NCBI GenBank assembly: GCA_033439795.1
Contig: JAUTDP010000007.1
Coordinates: 2,232,001 to 2,296,000, forward strand
Source of the DNA: Sordaria brevicollis
Taxonomy: Eukaryota; Ascomycota; Sordariomycetes; Sordariales; Sordariaceae
Length of the DNA: 64,000 nt
Reading direction: 5' to 3'
Shown: piece after piece, positions 34,411 to 47,410 of the stretch
How the letters are laid out: each line of letters opens with the position of its first letter
How positions within the stretch are numbered: the first letter of the stretch is position 1
Made by a program: the position numbers and the translations under genes
Notes under the pieces: generated by a model
What the model saw: only the letters and a program-made list of their open reading frames with translations
Database searches by the model: none
Told to the model about the DNA's origin: nothing

Positions 34411-37400
34411 TCACAAGGTTGATCGGAGGAAAAGGGTGATTGTTCAACGGTGTCAAATACTCGGTTTATGCCGGGGAAAGGTCGTTAAGAATCTCGATTG
34501 AACCCCGCGGCAATCATAATGTGCCTTTTCGGCGATGGTTTGCAAATGCCGAACGCCTACAAAAGAAAGGGGACATGGCAGGGTAGGTTTTCTGAATCTC
34601 GTGCTTGCGCCCTAATCTAGCAGAACGACGAAACTCGAATAACGAGCTCGACGTTTTCATCACGAGCTCCCTTGGTTGAGGTCTGACAAAGCGAACAAGC
34701 AAGCTGACTCAAAATAAGCCTGTCTCGACCTGGCTACGATTCATTTACCAGCTACCCGGAACCAGGCGCCGCTTGGGCCGCAACCTAAAAGCAAAAACGG
34801 ACCTGGCTGGCCTCCATTCGGAAATGTGGCGAGTCTGCTTTGATAGTGATCACCATAGTCCCTGCTCTTGTGTTGGGGAGTTGAGGGGTGTTGTCAAGGG
34901 TGTGAGCGTTACCAGCAGGGCGGCACGCCCGGGTGCGGACCGTCCCGCTATGATGGACAGGGGTGAGGAGGAGGATAGAGCTTCAACCAGGCTCACCTGG
35001 CAAATCAGCTTACCACGGATATATCGAAGAGTGATAGTATCTCAAAGTTTCATCTCATGAGAATGAACATGCAGGAAGTTAGAGATAATTTGGGGTTCGT
35101 TGATGTTCTCTCATGGTTTTGGGGCAGACTGTAGTTGACTGTTGAAGAAAGATACACTGGTGGGGATATATGGCACAAGTTACCTTTCAAGATATCTGGT
35201 AGCGAGTTCATGCACTATACACGGCTATATAAGTAACTTTGAACTACAGAGGACAGGCTAGTCGTTCATCAAAACCTCATCGTCTCCTTTCTGCATTGTA
35301 GATCATGAAGCTTGCATTTTAGAGGCAAGTTATCTGTTTCTGTATCTCCAACGTACCTGTCAAACAGTCGTCACTTTCTAGGTGTTAGATTAATCTCGCC
35401 GTGAGTAAGGAAGAACATATAAAGATCTTTTTGAGCAAAAAAGGACATAATGGTGCCCAACGAACCATCTAGATCAAGTAGCCGAAGAGCCCAAAATCTC
35501 GGTAGCACACACGATCGGCGCAAGGAATTTGACGAAAGAGCTTATATAATCCTTAGTCGTACGACCTTATGGTGCTTTCATGAAGGCAGTTGAAGAAGAT
35601 CGTCAGTGTTTGAATTAATCTTCTTGCTTCTTGGCACTTGCAATGCTGGGATGGTTTTTGGGTACACTGGGAGATGGCATTTTACAACATTTCGATCGAT
35701 ACAAAGTGCAGAAAAGAAACCAAAAACAGGGTTTAAGTCATGTTGAGAAATAGCAAACGTCGAGAGAGGTTTGATGGTGAATTTTCAAGTGAACGCAGTG
35801 CAAAACACAAAGCTGATGTCCGGGATAAATTCCGGCTTCCTCTTCAAGTGTGAAGGCCAACTTGAAGAGCATAGTGAAAACGGGGGGCACCATTAAAAAT
35901 AGAAGAGCGTGCCCATGAAGCCCATTAGCTTGAAGCAGACAGACTGAAGACAAAAGAGCTGCAAGATACGGGAATAACAAAAACCACAAAGAAGTAAAAA
36001 CTGAAGCAAGAGCACGTTCGAGAACTTGTGATAGCCCCAGCTGAGCCCACATCTCCATTCAGGGCGTTGAACACAAAAGCACAAACACCCGTGCGCACAC
36101 GGAGGCGACAAATAACGGACGCTATCGACTGTAAATGTCTCAAAGACGTTCGATGGCCTAGCCAGGCGACTTAGACTGGCTAGTGAAGCGAAAGCTGGGC
36201 TGTCTCTCCGTGTGAGAGGGGGCGGCCGCCGTTTCGGGACCGCGGAGAACTACCATCGGTCGTGGAGAATCAATTTGTGGAGGATTGAGGGGAGAGGGAG
36301 GAAAGGGGAGGGAGAAAAAAAGAGATCGGGGATATGGTAAGCGAGCGAGCGAGGGAAAGGGAAAAAAAGGTGACAACAAGCAAAGAGGGAAGGAACTAAA
36401 ATGTCTTACTTTGAGGTCCTAGTGGGAGTAGCGAGGCGAGACATTACATACATCGTAAACGACATCCGCATCCGTGATGGGGCATGGGGAAAGCAAGGGT
36501 TTAGGGCCAGGGGTCTCGGCTTTGGATATTGGGTATTGGAAGGACTGGATACTTTTCAATACCCGGATGTGTCCACTATCATGATCAACCCATGAGGCTG
36601 TGGGCTGGGCACACTACGCTAGCCTCACGAGCTTTGGATCTCTTGGTTTTCTCTGTGGAGAGCATACCAAGCCGATGGATATCCTTCGTGACCTTAATTT
36701 CGGCCCTGGGTTCAAGAACGGTTGACTGGTCCGTAGTCCACGAAGAGAAATCCGCCCTGGGTTGTGGCACTTCGGGGGAGCTTATGCTCCGGACTCTTCC
36801 CCAAGACGTTGTCCACGAGGAATCGCAGTCACCGGCCTCCACGTGTATGGAGCTGGCTTGAACGTCGATGATAATAGGATATGGGAAATGGTGTTGTACG
36901 CCAGTAGAATGAAACAAGCTTGGCCTTACGTACTGATGACGGCAGAGTAGGGGGAAGTTCGGAGACTTTGTTGGTGAAGTGGAAAGATGAACGGCAGGAC
37001 ACGGGAACTGCGTGACCAGTGTACATCGGAGGGCAACGAGTGAGCCTCTTTGCAAGACAGAAACGATTCGCCTCAGACAATGGATTGTCGTCGTCAAAGC
37101 GGGCGGGAGAGACATAACGTGAATCCATTGGAACTTTTGTCAGCCGTCCGCTATGCTGTTGTGCAACTGCAGTGAAGTCTCAAGGGAAAGCCACACGAAA
37201 AAAAAGGAACGTGTGCTGCAGCCATAATCAACCAAGACCTGTTGAGGCCTTTGACAGTCTCTCTGAAAAAGTGAGCCCCTGATGTGCGCAGAAGACTGGT
37301 GCTGGGTCCCGCCGATCAAAAGATCAACATGTGGACCGAATGTTCAGGATGTGAAGAGTAAAGGACCATTCGGGTGTGATGGCGAAGGAGAAGAGAGCGG

Positions 37401-39588
37401 CTCCATATCCAGTATTCTTAGAGGAATCGGTACACGAAAGAGTTTGTACCTGGACAGTATGAAAGTAATGATGAGTTGATGAGAATGGGATTGGGAAGTC
37501 GGAACCGAAATATGGTTAAGCGAGTCCACTGTAAGGGCATTTGTACCGAGCGAAGAGACAGGGAGGCCCGTATTGGAACCGAATCTGGGAAGGGTGGGAG
37601 AAACATCAGCCCGTGGCGACGGTTTGGAAAGTGAAAGACGCCGGCGTGGGAATGGAACTTTGCTCGACGTCTAGGGGACGACGATGAGGTGCATGGATGA
37701 GCGGCAGGGATGTCTCAGGGACCGGATATCTTTTTCGTGAGGGCCTTGGGTCACATCCCAATTGCCGCTCATTTTCGGCCATTCCTGCCTCCACGGGCTG
37801 CTCGGTGGTCGGTCCTCTTTGGATATCCAGTTCTGCCCAAACCCTACCCCATTCCTCATTTCCCATCCTCTTTCTGCATGTCCCTTTCGGCTCCGTACCG
37901 GGCACGCCTCCGACTACCAATGAGGCACTTGCTATCATAGCAGGGAAGTAAAAGTGCAGACCTCGGTACACAGTCATTGCTCGATATCATAGGGGCAGCG
38001 GGGAAAGCGCTTCGGCCTAAACCCCAACCCAAAACAAGCAATAACTCATGAGAATAGCATCCGCCAATAGAACCATGAGAGGACCTTATCACTTTCACAA
38101 TGCCGTGCGGCTGTCAAGTTTGCATGTTCCGGGGTGTTTGGTTGTTTGGTTGGCGGCAGTGAGAGTGACGGCCGGCCTGTTGTGAAGCGTGCTCTAACCC
38201 ACCTTCCGTTTCCATAACCTATGCTCCTTGGCGTGCTTTCAAAAGCACTTTGTTCCTTGGACACCTTGGCACTTTCTTTTCAGCTTTCAGGATTTTTGTT
38301 CTCTCTCTTTCGTGTCCGAACACAGCACGCCGACCAGCCGGACGAGAGAGCCTTGTCGCTTGCGTTGGATGCGATTGGTAATGGTTGTTTGGTCCACAGG
38401 GCCTTGGGGGAAATTACTAGTACCCAGTTGCACGGCTCCGGCGGGCTCTTGATCCAGACGAAGGGCGCCATTGAGAGACGCCGGGCTCCGCTCCGCCGGG
38501 CATCTTCTTGAAGGGATCTGATTTCCGATGAAGAGTCGCATCGAAGATCAGGAAGCCATTCCACCGATCTTCCACCACAATGGAAGCATTCTCGGGTCAT
38601 TCGCTGCTACGGTGTGGTTGTTGATGATGATGATCACCGAAGGCTTCCATCGCAGTCGCCGTCAGAGGTAAGAGAATCCGTGGAATAGTCCATATCTGAC
38701 TTGTCGACTTCCTGGCAACAATTCGATTTTCTCGGCTCGCATGTGCACAATCAAGACCGATGCATGTCTCAAAAAACAAAAAACATTGTGAGAGAGCGGA
38801 CCTTGAGAGCCAAGCCAGCCGTGTATCCCGCCAATCACAAGGCCGCTAGGCAGCCTCGTTACGGCGATCCCTTCCCAATATAGCTTGGCAGCCCAGTGTC
38901 GATATTCCCGATGTTTATTGCTTTTGATCGAGAGGGTTGGAGGGGTCCCGTAAAGCCTGCGAGGCCTGTCCTTGGCTGGTCCGTGGAGGTCGCAGGTTTT
39001 TGGAAAAACCTTGACGCCCTGAAATCCCATTTTTGTTCCTGATTCGTAACGCCTCCTTCTCTCAGCTCGAGCGTCGAAAAGATACTGACACCAAATGGGC
39101 CTGCTTTCTGGAGGCGCTACGCATGCTGTATCGCCATGTGGTGCGGTGTCGACAGGCTTCAAGCCCTCTTGTTCATGACCTTCGAGAGGGATCCAGGTCT
39201 CAAAAAGCAAGGGCTCGACTCTGGCAGGCCAACTGCTGGCTGACGACTTCGATAGTGTTATGCCATGTTTTCGTTTTTCTCTTGTCCGTTTGCCAATTTC
39301 GACATCCCGCTTCTGCCCACCCTGGCTGGTACCCTTGAATGCTTCTTGATCAAGATCGAGATTTACAAAGCAAATCTCTAGTCAGGCTTTGCTCCGCAAA
39401 ACAGGAGCGTGCTATATGAATGACCGACTTCTCCTTCTCCCACTGTCTTCCTCTACCCCGTCCAGTTAATGCTTGAACCTCGTGGCATATCGCACCAATA
39501 CCCTATCGCCCTGAAACGAACAGCCTCGAGTGTCCTCCTTTGACACTACTCCAACCAGTTGTTGAGATTACCGTCCATCCCATTCACA
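34411..39588. other. 5-kb stretch without a convincing gene
   Basis: Frames such as 36585-37115 (minus), 37606-37977 (minus) and 38662-39210 (minus) have no motif and biased composition. The stretch may hold long untranslated leaders, non-coding RNA or a lineage-specific gene that I cannot see. No inverted repeat or transposase relic stood out. Confidence 0.4.
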
Positions 39589-41257
39589 ATGGGTCTCCTT
39601 CCTCTCACATATCGACGTCCAGCTCACGTCGACAAGGACGCCTCACTGAGTGATGAGCCCAACGCTGGCCAGAACACCCTCACCAATGCCCCTACCAACG
39701 ACAGTGAAGCCGGACTCGAGAAAACAGAACCAAGTCTGAAAACAGTCAGCTCGGGAAGCATCGCGGGAATCCCACCAGCATTGAGCTTTGATAAGATTAT
39801 CGAGGGTGGAACATGTCCAGTCAGTACTTGATGCTGCCTCAACTTATAAGCAGAACCAGCAACTGACTAAAAGCCGTGTGAAGCCATGTACCGTCCGCGA
39901 CTTTATGAACTACCTAATTTACGTGGAGCGGTCAGCCGAGAACCTGCAATTCTTCCTATGGTATCGCGACTATGTGAAGCGCTTCGAGCAAGCCAAGACA
40001 TGGGACCTCGCCCTCGCTCCAGAGTGGACGCCAGCCATGGAGGAGGAAGCCATCCAGAGGATCCAGAGAGACCAAGCCGAGAAGGCCCGCAGCAAGAAGC
40101 CAAGTAGCAAAACAGGAGACGTAACGGTCGAGATCTTCAAAGGTACCGATTTTGAGAAGGGATCAACACCCATGCTGTCCAGTCGAGGCCGGAGCACATC
40201 AGACCTGCCCGAGGGCAGCCGAACCATGAGCGGTAATAATCCGTTCGGAACGCCGCCGGATACTCCGCGTGGCTACCACCAGGAGACGTTCTCCTCCGAA
40301 TATGTTGGTTCCAGTTTGGCGACGACATACCGCACTCAGGCGAGCGATGCCTTTACTTCAGCAGGCGTCAAGCCACCATGTAAGTTGAAGCATGACGTCT
40401 CTTTCCCGTACCTCACAGCTTCATATGCCACGCTGCCCCTGCGGAGGCATGGCAAGCATGTGACAGCTCCTGTCATGTACCAAACCAAAACAGGGGTGAA
40501 TTTGACTGACCAAACCCTCATCCAAGCAGTCACCATCCAGCCCTTCCGAAAGGAAATCGACCGTGTTATCGCCACCTATATCATGGATGATGCGCCCCGA
40601 CAGCTCAACCTTTCTGACAAGGAGCAAAAAGCTGTGCTGCAGGCGCTGGCGCACACGACGCACCCGTCTGCGTTCCGCATCATCATCACGCCCATCGAGT
40701 CTGCGCTGCGTCGGCAGGCGCACCCCAACTTCATCCGCTGGTCCATCTGCAACGGCAACCCGGCGCGTGTCTTCTTTGCGCGCGGCCTCGGCGTAGCGCT
40801 CATCCTGCTCAGCACCGCGGCCGCCATCGTTTTGACTCTCTCCAAAGCGGGCCGCGGCTACCGCGCGCTGGCGGCCATCGGCTGGGTGCTGGGCATCTCG
40901 ACGCTGATCGCAGCGTATAAGGGCATGTGCGTGGTCCTGCATGGTTTGCATCACCGGCATATCCGCCCGTGGGAGCTGTTCATGACGGAGGATGAGGAAG
41001 GGGATGAGGGCAGCCACGCGAAGCGGTCGTTTGACAGCTTCGGGTCCGGCAACAGCTACGAGGACGAGCCGTGGGTGGTCCGGTACCAGAAGCGCAACGT
41101 GATCCGCAAGATCTTTGATCGCGAGGTGTGGATCCAGGAGCCCATGCTGCGCCAGATTCAGGACACAATTGCGGTACAGAGCATGTTGTGCGCCGTTGTG
41201 GTGTCGGCGATCCTGACGGCCATCTTTGTCGCCGTGCCCGGAGGAGATTTGTTCTAA
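39589..41257 (+). CDS. RGS-domain membrane protein, Rax1-like
   Basis: Exons 39589-39819, 39884-40379 and 40530-41257 give 484 residues. The RGS signature is split by introns: LSFDKIIEGGTCPPCTVRD, FMNYLIYVERSAENLQFFL and WYRDYVKRFEQ near residues 65-110, then FTIQPFRKEIDRVIATYI after a 130-residue S/T/P-rich insert. Three hydrophobic helices follow (about 330-346, 354-378 and at the C-terminus, AVVVSAILTAIFVAV). An RGS half followed by C-terminal membrane helices is the layout of fungal Rax1 (bud-site/polarity protein), as opposed to soluble G-alpha regulators. The second intron (GTAAGT at 40380, acceptor AAGCAG at 40529) is 150 bases, a multiple of three with no stop, so retention would add 50 residues. 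The first intron ends GTGTGAAG after an ACTGACTAA branch point. Confidence 0.85.
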
Positions 41258-42756
41258 ACTGAAATGTTTATCTGATCGATCTGATAACCGAATCGAGAGG
41301 AGTTTGAGGGTCGTCCAAGAGTTTGTGTTTTGCATCAAAGTGGAAAGTGGAAGCTTGAGTGCTTGTGACAAGTGCGGGTGCGGGGTTGGCCCATCCAAAA
41401 AAAGTTGGAGATGATGGAGATGACTTCCCTCTTTTCTTCCAATCTCCGTTTGGGGTTCGGACGTGCGGGAATCATGATCCCCCATCCACCCCGTCCAAAA
41501 TTCTGGCCCCGGCCGCCCCGCTCTGGGGAAAACGTAAACCGGTTTCGGTAACTTTCGGCGCTGTGGAGTCGACTGTACCTGCGCCGAGCCGAACCATTTC
41601 CCCAGAAACCTCGCGTGTTTTTTTGGAGGCATGAACCCCTCCTCCATGCAAGGCTTATGTATCATTGCGTTCTTTTTTTATCGGCGGTTTTCTTTTGTGC
41701 TTACTCTACGCTACAATTTTTTTGGTCAATGGTATGGACGGGGTTGGACTTGGACGGAACCGGCGGGGGCAGGCTACCGGTATTCACTCTAGGGTCTTGT
41801 GTGTACAAAATATTCACGAAGGACGATTTGGAATACTGTCCCTATTTGGTTTTCCTGGGTCTTGGATTTTGTCGGAGTCGGAGTCGGAGTAAGCTTCTTC
41901 TGGATGACCGGCATGGATTTCATGATTACTGAAACTGCGGAGAAGGAAGAGGCAAAGGCGAATGGCGATAGGCAGCGCAGTAGGGCTGGAGAACTGGACA
42001 ATACAATATCATGATCCTTCAAAGTGTGGTGTCACAGACTATATGCTGTATCTGGTTGAAAGACAAGCAGACGGCTACTTGCGCTGTTCCGCCCAGATGT
42101 GTTACGTATGGATTCCCAGCTTTCCGGATGGGGATCTACAATACCAGTACGGAAACGTTATTGCAACGCTCAGGCTGACGAGAGATGGCGCAGAAGACGG
42201 CGCAGAGCCAGACTTTGATAGACCTGAGTACATGTACATAGAAGGATCGGGTGTTTGACGGAAAGCTCAGACATCGGGAAGAAGTGTTTCAATTATGGAA
42301 ACCTGTCCCAGGTCAACATTGGATGACAACGTGACGGCATACACCACACCAGACGGAAGGATCATGATGTGCCGTGCCTCGGGCGAAAGGGGTCACAGTC
42401 GTCACGGTATTTGTTGGGGTTTCTTTCCCCGGACAGGGGTGGTTCATGGGGTTAAGCAGGCCTGTAGGCCATCTTTTTCTTGTAGCGCCTTATCGATAAA
42501 CCGTGCGCGCCGTTTTTGTGGCCCACCTCTGACTAGATCACCACCAAAGTGAAGGCACCCGGGATATGATCTACAATGTAGTTTTCAGTATCCCTCCTCC
42601 TTTAAAAGGTCTCTGACAAGTCTGTCTCGTCCAAAAGCGCTCTCCGAATGGCAGCCCTCAAAGATACCCTCATGCCTCCCTGAAACCGCTCTTATTGTTC
42701 CAACATCTACCGACACCTATTTCCTCCGTTGTGAACAAGAGCAGATCCAAGCAAAC
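41258..42756. other. intergenic, no firm gene
   Basis: A plus-strand frame at 41962-42258 (98 codons) has a fairly natural composition but no motif; I did not promote it. At 41875-41889 there are short GGAGTC repeats. Confidence 0.45.
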
Positions 42757-44564
42757 ATGTCTTCCGAATACTATCAAGCCGAGGCCGAGGTTGTTGCTCC
42801 CCACCTGCGACAACCATCGTCGCAACCACAACCCGACCACCCACAACCCGAATCCCGCGACCGAGAGCTGAAGAATGACGGCATACCGTCCCAAGCCGAC
42901 CAATTGACCACTCATCTTTCTCCGAACGCTGCCGTTACCACTCCTACAACACCCACTATCGCCAGTCCCGAGATTGCGACCGCGTCAACTCCTCTCACAG
43001 CCATAACCTCTGCGACAACGTCACCTCCCTCAGCCAACCGCCAGCGCGCATCTACTTCCGGTCCCCTTGAGCTCGACACTGCCTTGAGCCATCCGGGCTC
43101 TGTTCGCATCAATGTCAAGGGCGCATTTATCGTCGAGCATGGCAGCGCTTCGCCGCCACAGACACCAAGTGGAAGCAGCAGCCGCGGTGGCTCACCAAGT
43201 CGTCAAGAGTCCAAGGATATCAGACTACCGAACCACACTGCGGTAGTAAGCCATATTGCCGTCGATGTATGGATATACCCTTATGCAGACCTTTCTCTTT
43301 GATAGCCAATTGGACGCGTTTGCTAACCGTCGATATTTCGCTACAGATCGGTGGTTCTTTGGCTAAACTTGTATACTTCTCCCGCGAACCTCACTCTACG
43401 GAACCAGGTGGACGCCTCAACTTTGTCAGCTTCGAAACCGACCATATTGATGACTGTCTCGAGTTCATGCGCGCCCTCAAGCGCAAACACGAGACACTCA
43501 ATGGATCCAACATTGTTCCCGAGCTGTGCGTCATGGCCACAGGCGGTGGCGCATACAAGTTTTACGACATGATTCGCGACGTCTTGGGAGTCGATGTTAT
43601 CCGTGAGGATGAGATGGAATGTCTGATAATAGGTATGTTTTGTTGTTAGCTCTCAGCCTGGCGCTGTCTGTAATGGCTGCTAACAAGGACAATTACAGGA
43701 CTGGACTTCTTCATTACCGAAATCCCCCGCGAAGTCTTCACCTACTCGGAAGCCGACCCAATGAACTTCGTCGATCCGTCCACCCACGTATATCCCTACC
43801 TCCTGGTAAACATCGGTTCTGGAGTGTCATTCCTCAAAGTAACAGGACCTCGCGACTATCAGCGTGTGGGTGGTACGTCACTCGGCGGCGGCACGCTCTG
43901 GGGTTTGCTAAGCCTTCTCACCGGAGCTCGCAGCTTCGACGAGATGCTTGACATGGCGTCCAAGGGTGACAACAGCAAGGTCGACATGCTTGTCGGCGAC
44001 ATCTACGGCACCGACTACGGCAAGATTGGCCTGAAGAGCACCACGATTGCCAGCTCCTTCGGAAAGGTTTTCCGCATGAAGCGACAAGCTGAGACGGAAG
44101 CTGAGGACAGCGGCGGCCTTAGCCCGGTCGATGTTGACGAGGTCCTATCAAGTGCTGCCGAGGCCGGTCCATCTGACCCATCATCATCCACAAAACCACC
44201 CGGAAACAAGCACTTCTCGAGTTCTGACGTTTCGGTCTCTTTACTGTACGCGATTAGTAACAACATCGGACAGCTCGCCTATTTGCAAAGTCAGGTACAC
44301 GAGCTCAGCCACATCTACTTTGGCGGATCCTTCATCAGGGGACACCCGCAGACCATGAATACGCTCAGCTACGCGATCAAGTTCTGGAGTAAGGGCGCCA
44401 AGCAGGCGTACTTCCTCAGACATGAGGGCTACCTGGGAGCCGTCGGCGCGTTCCTGAAGCGGCAGCCTCAGAACTGGGGCCGTAGGGGAAGCTTCGATCA
44501 GGCTGCCGCTATGGAAGCGCGGATGAACGCTCGGACAAGGACGAGGGAAGCCGATGAAGAGTGA
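42757..44564 (+). CDS. CAB1: pantothenate kinase, eukaryotic type II
   Basis: Exons 42757-43266, 43347-43632 and 43699-44564 give 553 residues. It phosphorylates pantothenate, the first step of coenzyme A synthesis; the S. cerevisiae counterpart is CAB1. Residues 1-110 are a P/S/T-rich extension. The catalytic domain begins VSHIAVDIGGSLAKLVYFS (ATP-binding phosphate loop, split by intron 1), followed by RLNFVSFET, MATGGGAYKFYDMI, YPYLLVNIGSGVSFLKV, VGGTSLGGGTLWGLLSLLT, VGDIYGTDY and IYFGGSFIRGHP. All conserved blocks are present. An acidic S/P-rich loop (about residues 410-450) interrupts the C-terminal half. Donors are GTATGG and GTATGT; acceptors are GCTACAG and AATTACAG. Confidence 0.95.
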
Positions 44565-45298
44565 TGATTCTGTCGCCGTCGTTATCGTCGTCGTTTTGAC
44601 AGTGAACTGAAGAGTAAAAGGAGGATGGATGCACGCGGATACCCCATCTTAGAGAGAGAAGGAATGAAGGAAAGGGTTCATTGAGCTTTACAACGTTTTT
44701 TAATAGCTTTTCATCGCTGGCGTTGGATTTACTTGTTTTCTGGTGGGTGGACATTGTTTTCTTCTTCTCATTCAAATGCTGGATGGTACATGACACGAGC
44801 GCAAGCTTTTGAATTTCCCTGGGGCAGCCTTTGATTTTTTTTGGTCATCATATATCCTTTTAGTTGTTGTTGGTACTGTTAGCGCTCGAACTTTGGGCGA
44901 CACCGACCGTTTTTTGTTGTAAAGATACCTGGATATAGTTTTTGGGAGCAGCTCGAAAATAGAGAAAGAACTCAAACAAGCCACACTCATTCTCCGTTGA
45001 CTTTGTTGGTCTAGAAAGTTTGGTTGAAATCACTGGATAGTTCTATAACAAGCAAGTGCGCATGATAGAAACCGCACCCGTATATTGGAACCCCTGGAGA
45101 AAAGAAAAGAAAAGAAATAAAGAAAAGAAAACCTTTGTAGTATCTAGTTGCTGAAATCAGCATCCGAGATCAAACCTCCGATGAAGTTGCCTTCGCTCTG
45201 GATGGTCATATAAGCCGCTTGTTTTACCGCCTCCGGAACTGCACCTTTCCACTCATCATCCATCATCTTCACCCATACTTCTAGCAGCCCACACAATA
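44565..45298. other. intergenic, no gene seen
   Basis: Contains an A-rich AAAAG repeat at about 45101-45130. Confidence 0.5.
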
Positions 45299-45565
45299 AT
45301 GCCACACTCATACTCGCGCCTCACCGACATGGAACCCTTCGAGGTTTCCGACCCAGAAAATCCGTCCGATGAACAACGCACAACAAGTTCATGGCGTCGC
45401 CGTTGCAGCGAGTTTTACAGCCAGTGGACCCTTTCCGAAGTCTGTACCGCCATATGGGTAACCTTTTACCTACTCCTGCTCGTACCCTTTGTTATAATCT
45501 TTATCGTGCTCTTCGTGGTTGCCATCATCCGCTTCGTGATCGGATTCTTCAGAGGTGATCTCTGA
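45299..45565 (+). CDS. small single-pass membrane protein, unknown
   Basis: An intronless frame of 88 residues. The N-terminal half is polar and acidic (MEPFEVSDPENPSDEQ); a basic/aromatic patch (SWRRRCSEFYSQW) is followed by a long hydrophobic helix (WVTFYLLLLVPFVIIFIVL continuing FVVAIIRFVIGF) and a short charged tail. I do not recognise the family. The clean layout and AACACAATAATGCC start context support a real gene, but it may also be chance. Confidence 0.5.
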   Translation: MPHSYSRLTDMEPFEVSDPENPSDEQRTTSSWRRRCSEFYSQWTLSEVCTAIWVTFYLLLLVPFVIIFIVLFVVAIIRFVIGFFRGDL

Positions 45566-45754
45566 CAGCATCCCCTCTAAACACTTGATCGACCACTTCC
45601 AACCATCCACGGCTAAGCCGAAAACCTCCTCATTCTTCTTCTTCATCTCGTTCGCAGCATCGTCGCCGTTCAATTCGACCGATTTAATGTTTTCGTTTTC
45701 GTCGTTCGTTCGTCGGGGAGAGATAAGATAGGGAGCAAGAGAGGAAAGGAAAAT

Positions 45755-46671
45755 TTAGGCCTTGGAAACAACCTTCTTGACGTCCTCCTTCACGGTCTCC
45801 TTGACCTCCTCAGCGGCGGCGGGGAGGGTCTTGTTCTTTTGGGATTGTTGCCAGAGGAGAATGCGCGAGACTTGGACGATGCCGACCATGCCGAGAAAGA
45901 AGTTGACGGCGGCGAGACTAGATTTAAGAAACACGGGAACGTGTTAGCTAGTGTTGTGGTTGGGGAGGAAAGAGGGATGGGGCTGTATATGGGTATGCAA
46001 GGGAGAAGGAGGAGGAGGAAGAAGAAGAGATAAAGAGTATGGGTAGGGACGGGTATGAAAGCGTATTGTGTGGTAGGGTTGTTGTAAGTTGGGGATGGAT
46101 GAGATGACGTAGGTTTCTTGTTGTTCGATAGGGTCGAAGATAACAGGACGGCTTGTCGCGATGAGATGGAAGAAGGAAAAACGTACAGGTAGTTCTTGGG
46201 CTTGATGATCAAGCACCAGCGAGTCCAGATGAGACCGGTGGCAGTCAAGGCGCCGTTCTGGGTGAGCGAGAGCTTCTCGGCCGGGCGCGCAAAGTCGGAG
46301 ATACCTGCGAGGACGAGACCCCATTTCATGACAGGGGCCCTGTTGTTTTTGAACGGACATGGATTAGCTTTTGTTCGTGTAGCAGCATCTTTGACTTATG
46401 AATCATTCTTCGTTCGACATCGTTGGTTGTCTTTATTGCTTGCTTGGTGTTGCGCCGCAGAGTGTTCCTCAGAAAAAGAAACATACCAGAAGTGCACCGT
46501 CTTGAAGCCAACAGGGCTGTTCCACATGCGCTTGAAGAAGGACTCTTGCGCGCCCTCCGAACTCGCAGTACTCTGGAAACGCTTGCCGCCATTGCGAGCC
46601 GCGTTGGAGGTGAAGAAGGTGTTGCGGAACACCGGGCGCGCAGCGCGGAAGAAGTTGTTCATCGGGGCCAT
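45755..46671 (-). CDS. MPC2: mitochondrial pyruvate carrier subunit, MPC2 type
   Basis: Exons, complement of 46671-46487, 46339-46187 and 45917-45755, give 166 residues. With MPC1 it imports pyruvate across the inner mitochondrial membrane. The N-terminus is a basic, R- and F-rich presequence-like stretch (FFRAARPVFRNTFF). The carrier core reads WNSPVGFKTVHFWAPVMKW, GLVLAGISDFARPAEKLS, LTQNGALTATGLIWTRW and CLIIKPKNYLLAAVNFFLG, followed by VGIVQVSRILLW. The tail is K/E-rich. All three helices are present. Introns of 147 and 269 bases. It lies head-to-head with NDUFA2. Confidence 0.95.
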
Positions 46672-47410
46672 TGTATCGGAGGGGCGGCTTGCGACTCGAC
46701 TCGAAGTGGGATGGTTCGTGGTGGGATGGGAGAGTCGAATCTCGAGTTGGAGGTTTGGACTTCTTTGGGGGCACGGCGCCGGGGCGAAAGTGGAATCGAG
46801 CTGGAAAGTGGAGGCTCTCAAAGGTCCGGTTCTGAACTTCGGAGTCAGCGGTCTTGTTAGTCAGTAACTGAGCATAATAGTGGAAAAGGCAATGCGTTCA
46901 AAGTCGTTCGTTAACAGCGTGAAACCGCTTTGTAAAAATATAATATTGTTAACACACCTTGACCAAAAGTGGTGTAAAGCGAATGAGTCCGGACCTTTTC
47001 AAAACAACTCACAACACCTCCCTTTGTCCAATACTTTATAGCTGAAGCGCTGGTGAAGGCTTTAGACAAGTCATCGTTATGCGCCCAGAGCAAACAATCC
47101 GCTGTCCCTTGTTGGGGACTGCGGAGATAACAAGGATTTTGTCTCTGTCTTCCAGATTGTGGCTCGTGCACCGTTGGGGAAGCCCGCTTTTGTGCACTGG
47201 ACCTCTTCAAGCTTTTGTGCAAGAGCTTTCTTTATGCAATCGGCTGGGATAATTGTGCATCTCGAATTCAAGGTGGAGCTCTCTGGTCAACCTCGCCCGC
47301 TTGCCTGCTTGTCGCAAAAGGCGTCCGTAGGACAACGACGACCGTTCAATCGATTCCCCCAATCTGCCAATATCTGCGACTCTTCAATTCGACGTCGTCT
47401 CATCGCAATC
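46672..47410. promoter_or_regulatory. shared divergent promoter region of MPC2 and NDUFA2
   Basis: 739 bases separate the two start codons, and both products act in the mitochondrial inner membrane. No specific factor site could be defined. Confidence 0.4.

Noticed and set aside
36585..37115. Minus-strand frame of 176 codons
   Set aside because: No recognisable motif or family; residue order looks random.
38662..39210. Minus-strand frame of 182 codons
   Set aside because: No motif; mixed composition typical of chance open frames in GC-rich DNA.
40421..41665. Long minus-strand frame of 414 codons
   Set aside because: It lies opposite the Rax1-like coding sequence and mirrors its codon bias.
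41962..42258. Plus-strand frame of 98 codons
   Set aside because: Plausible composition, but no motif and no supporting signals, so it was left out of the gene list.
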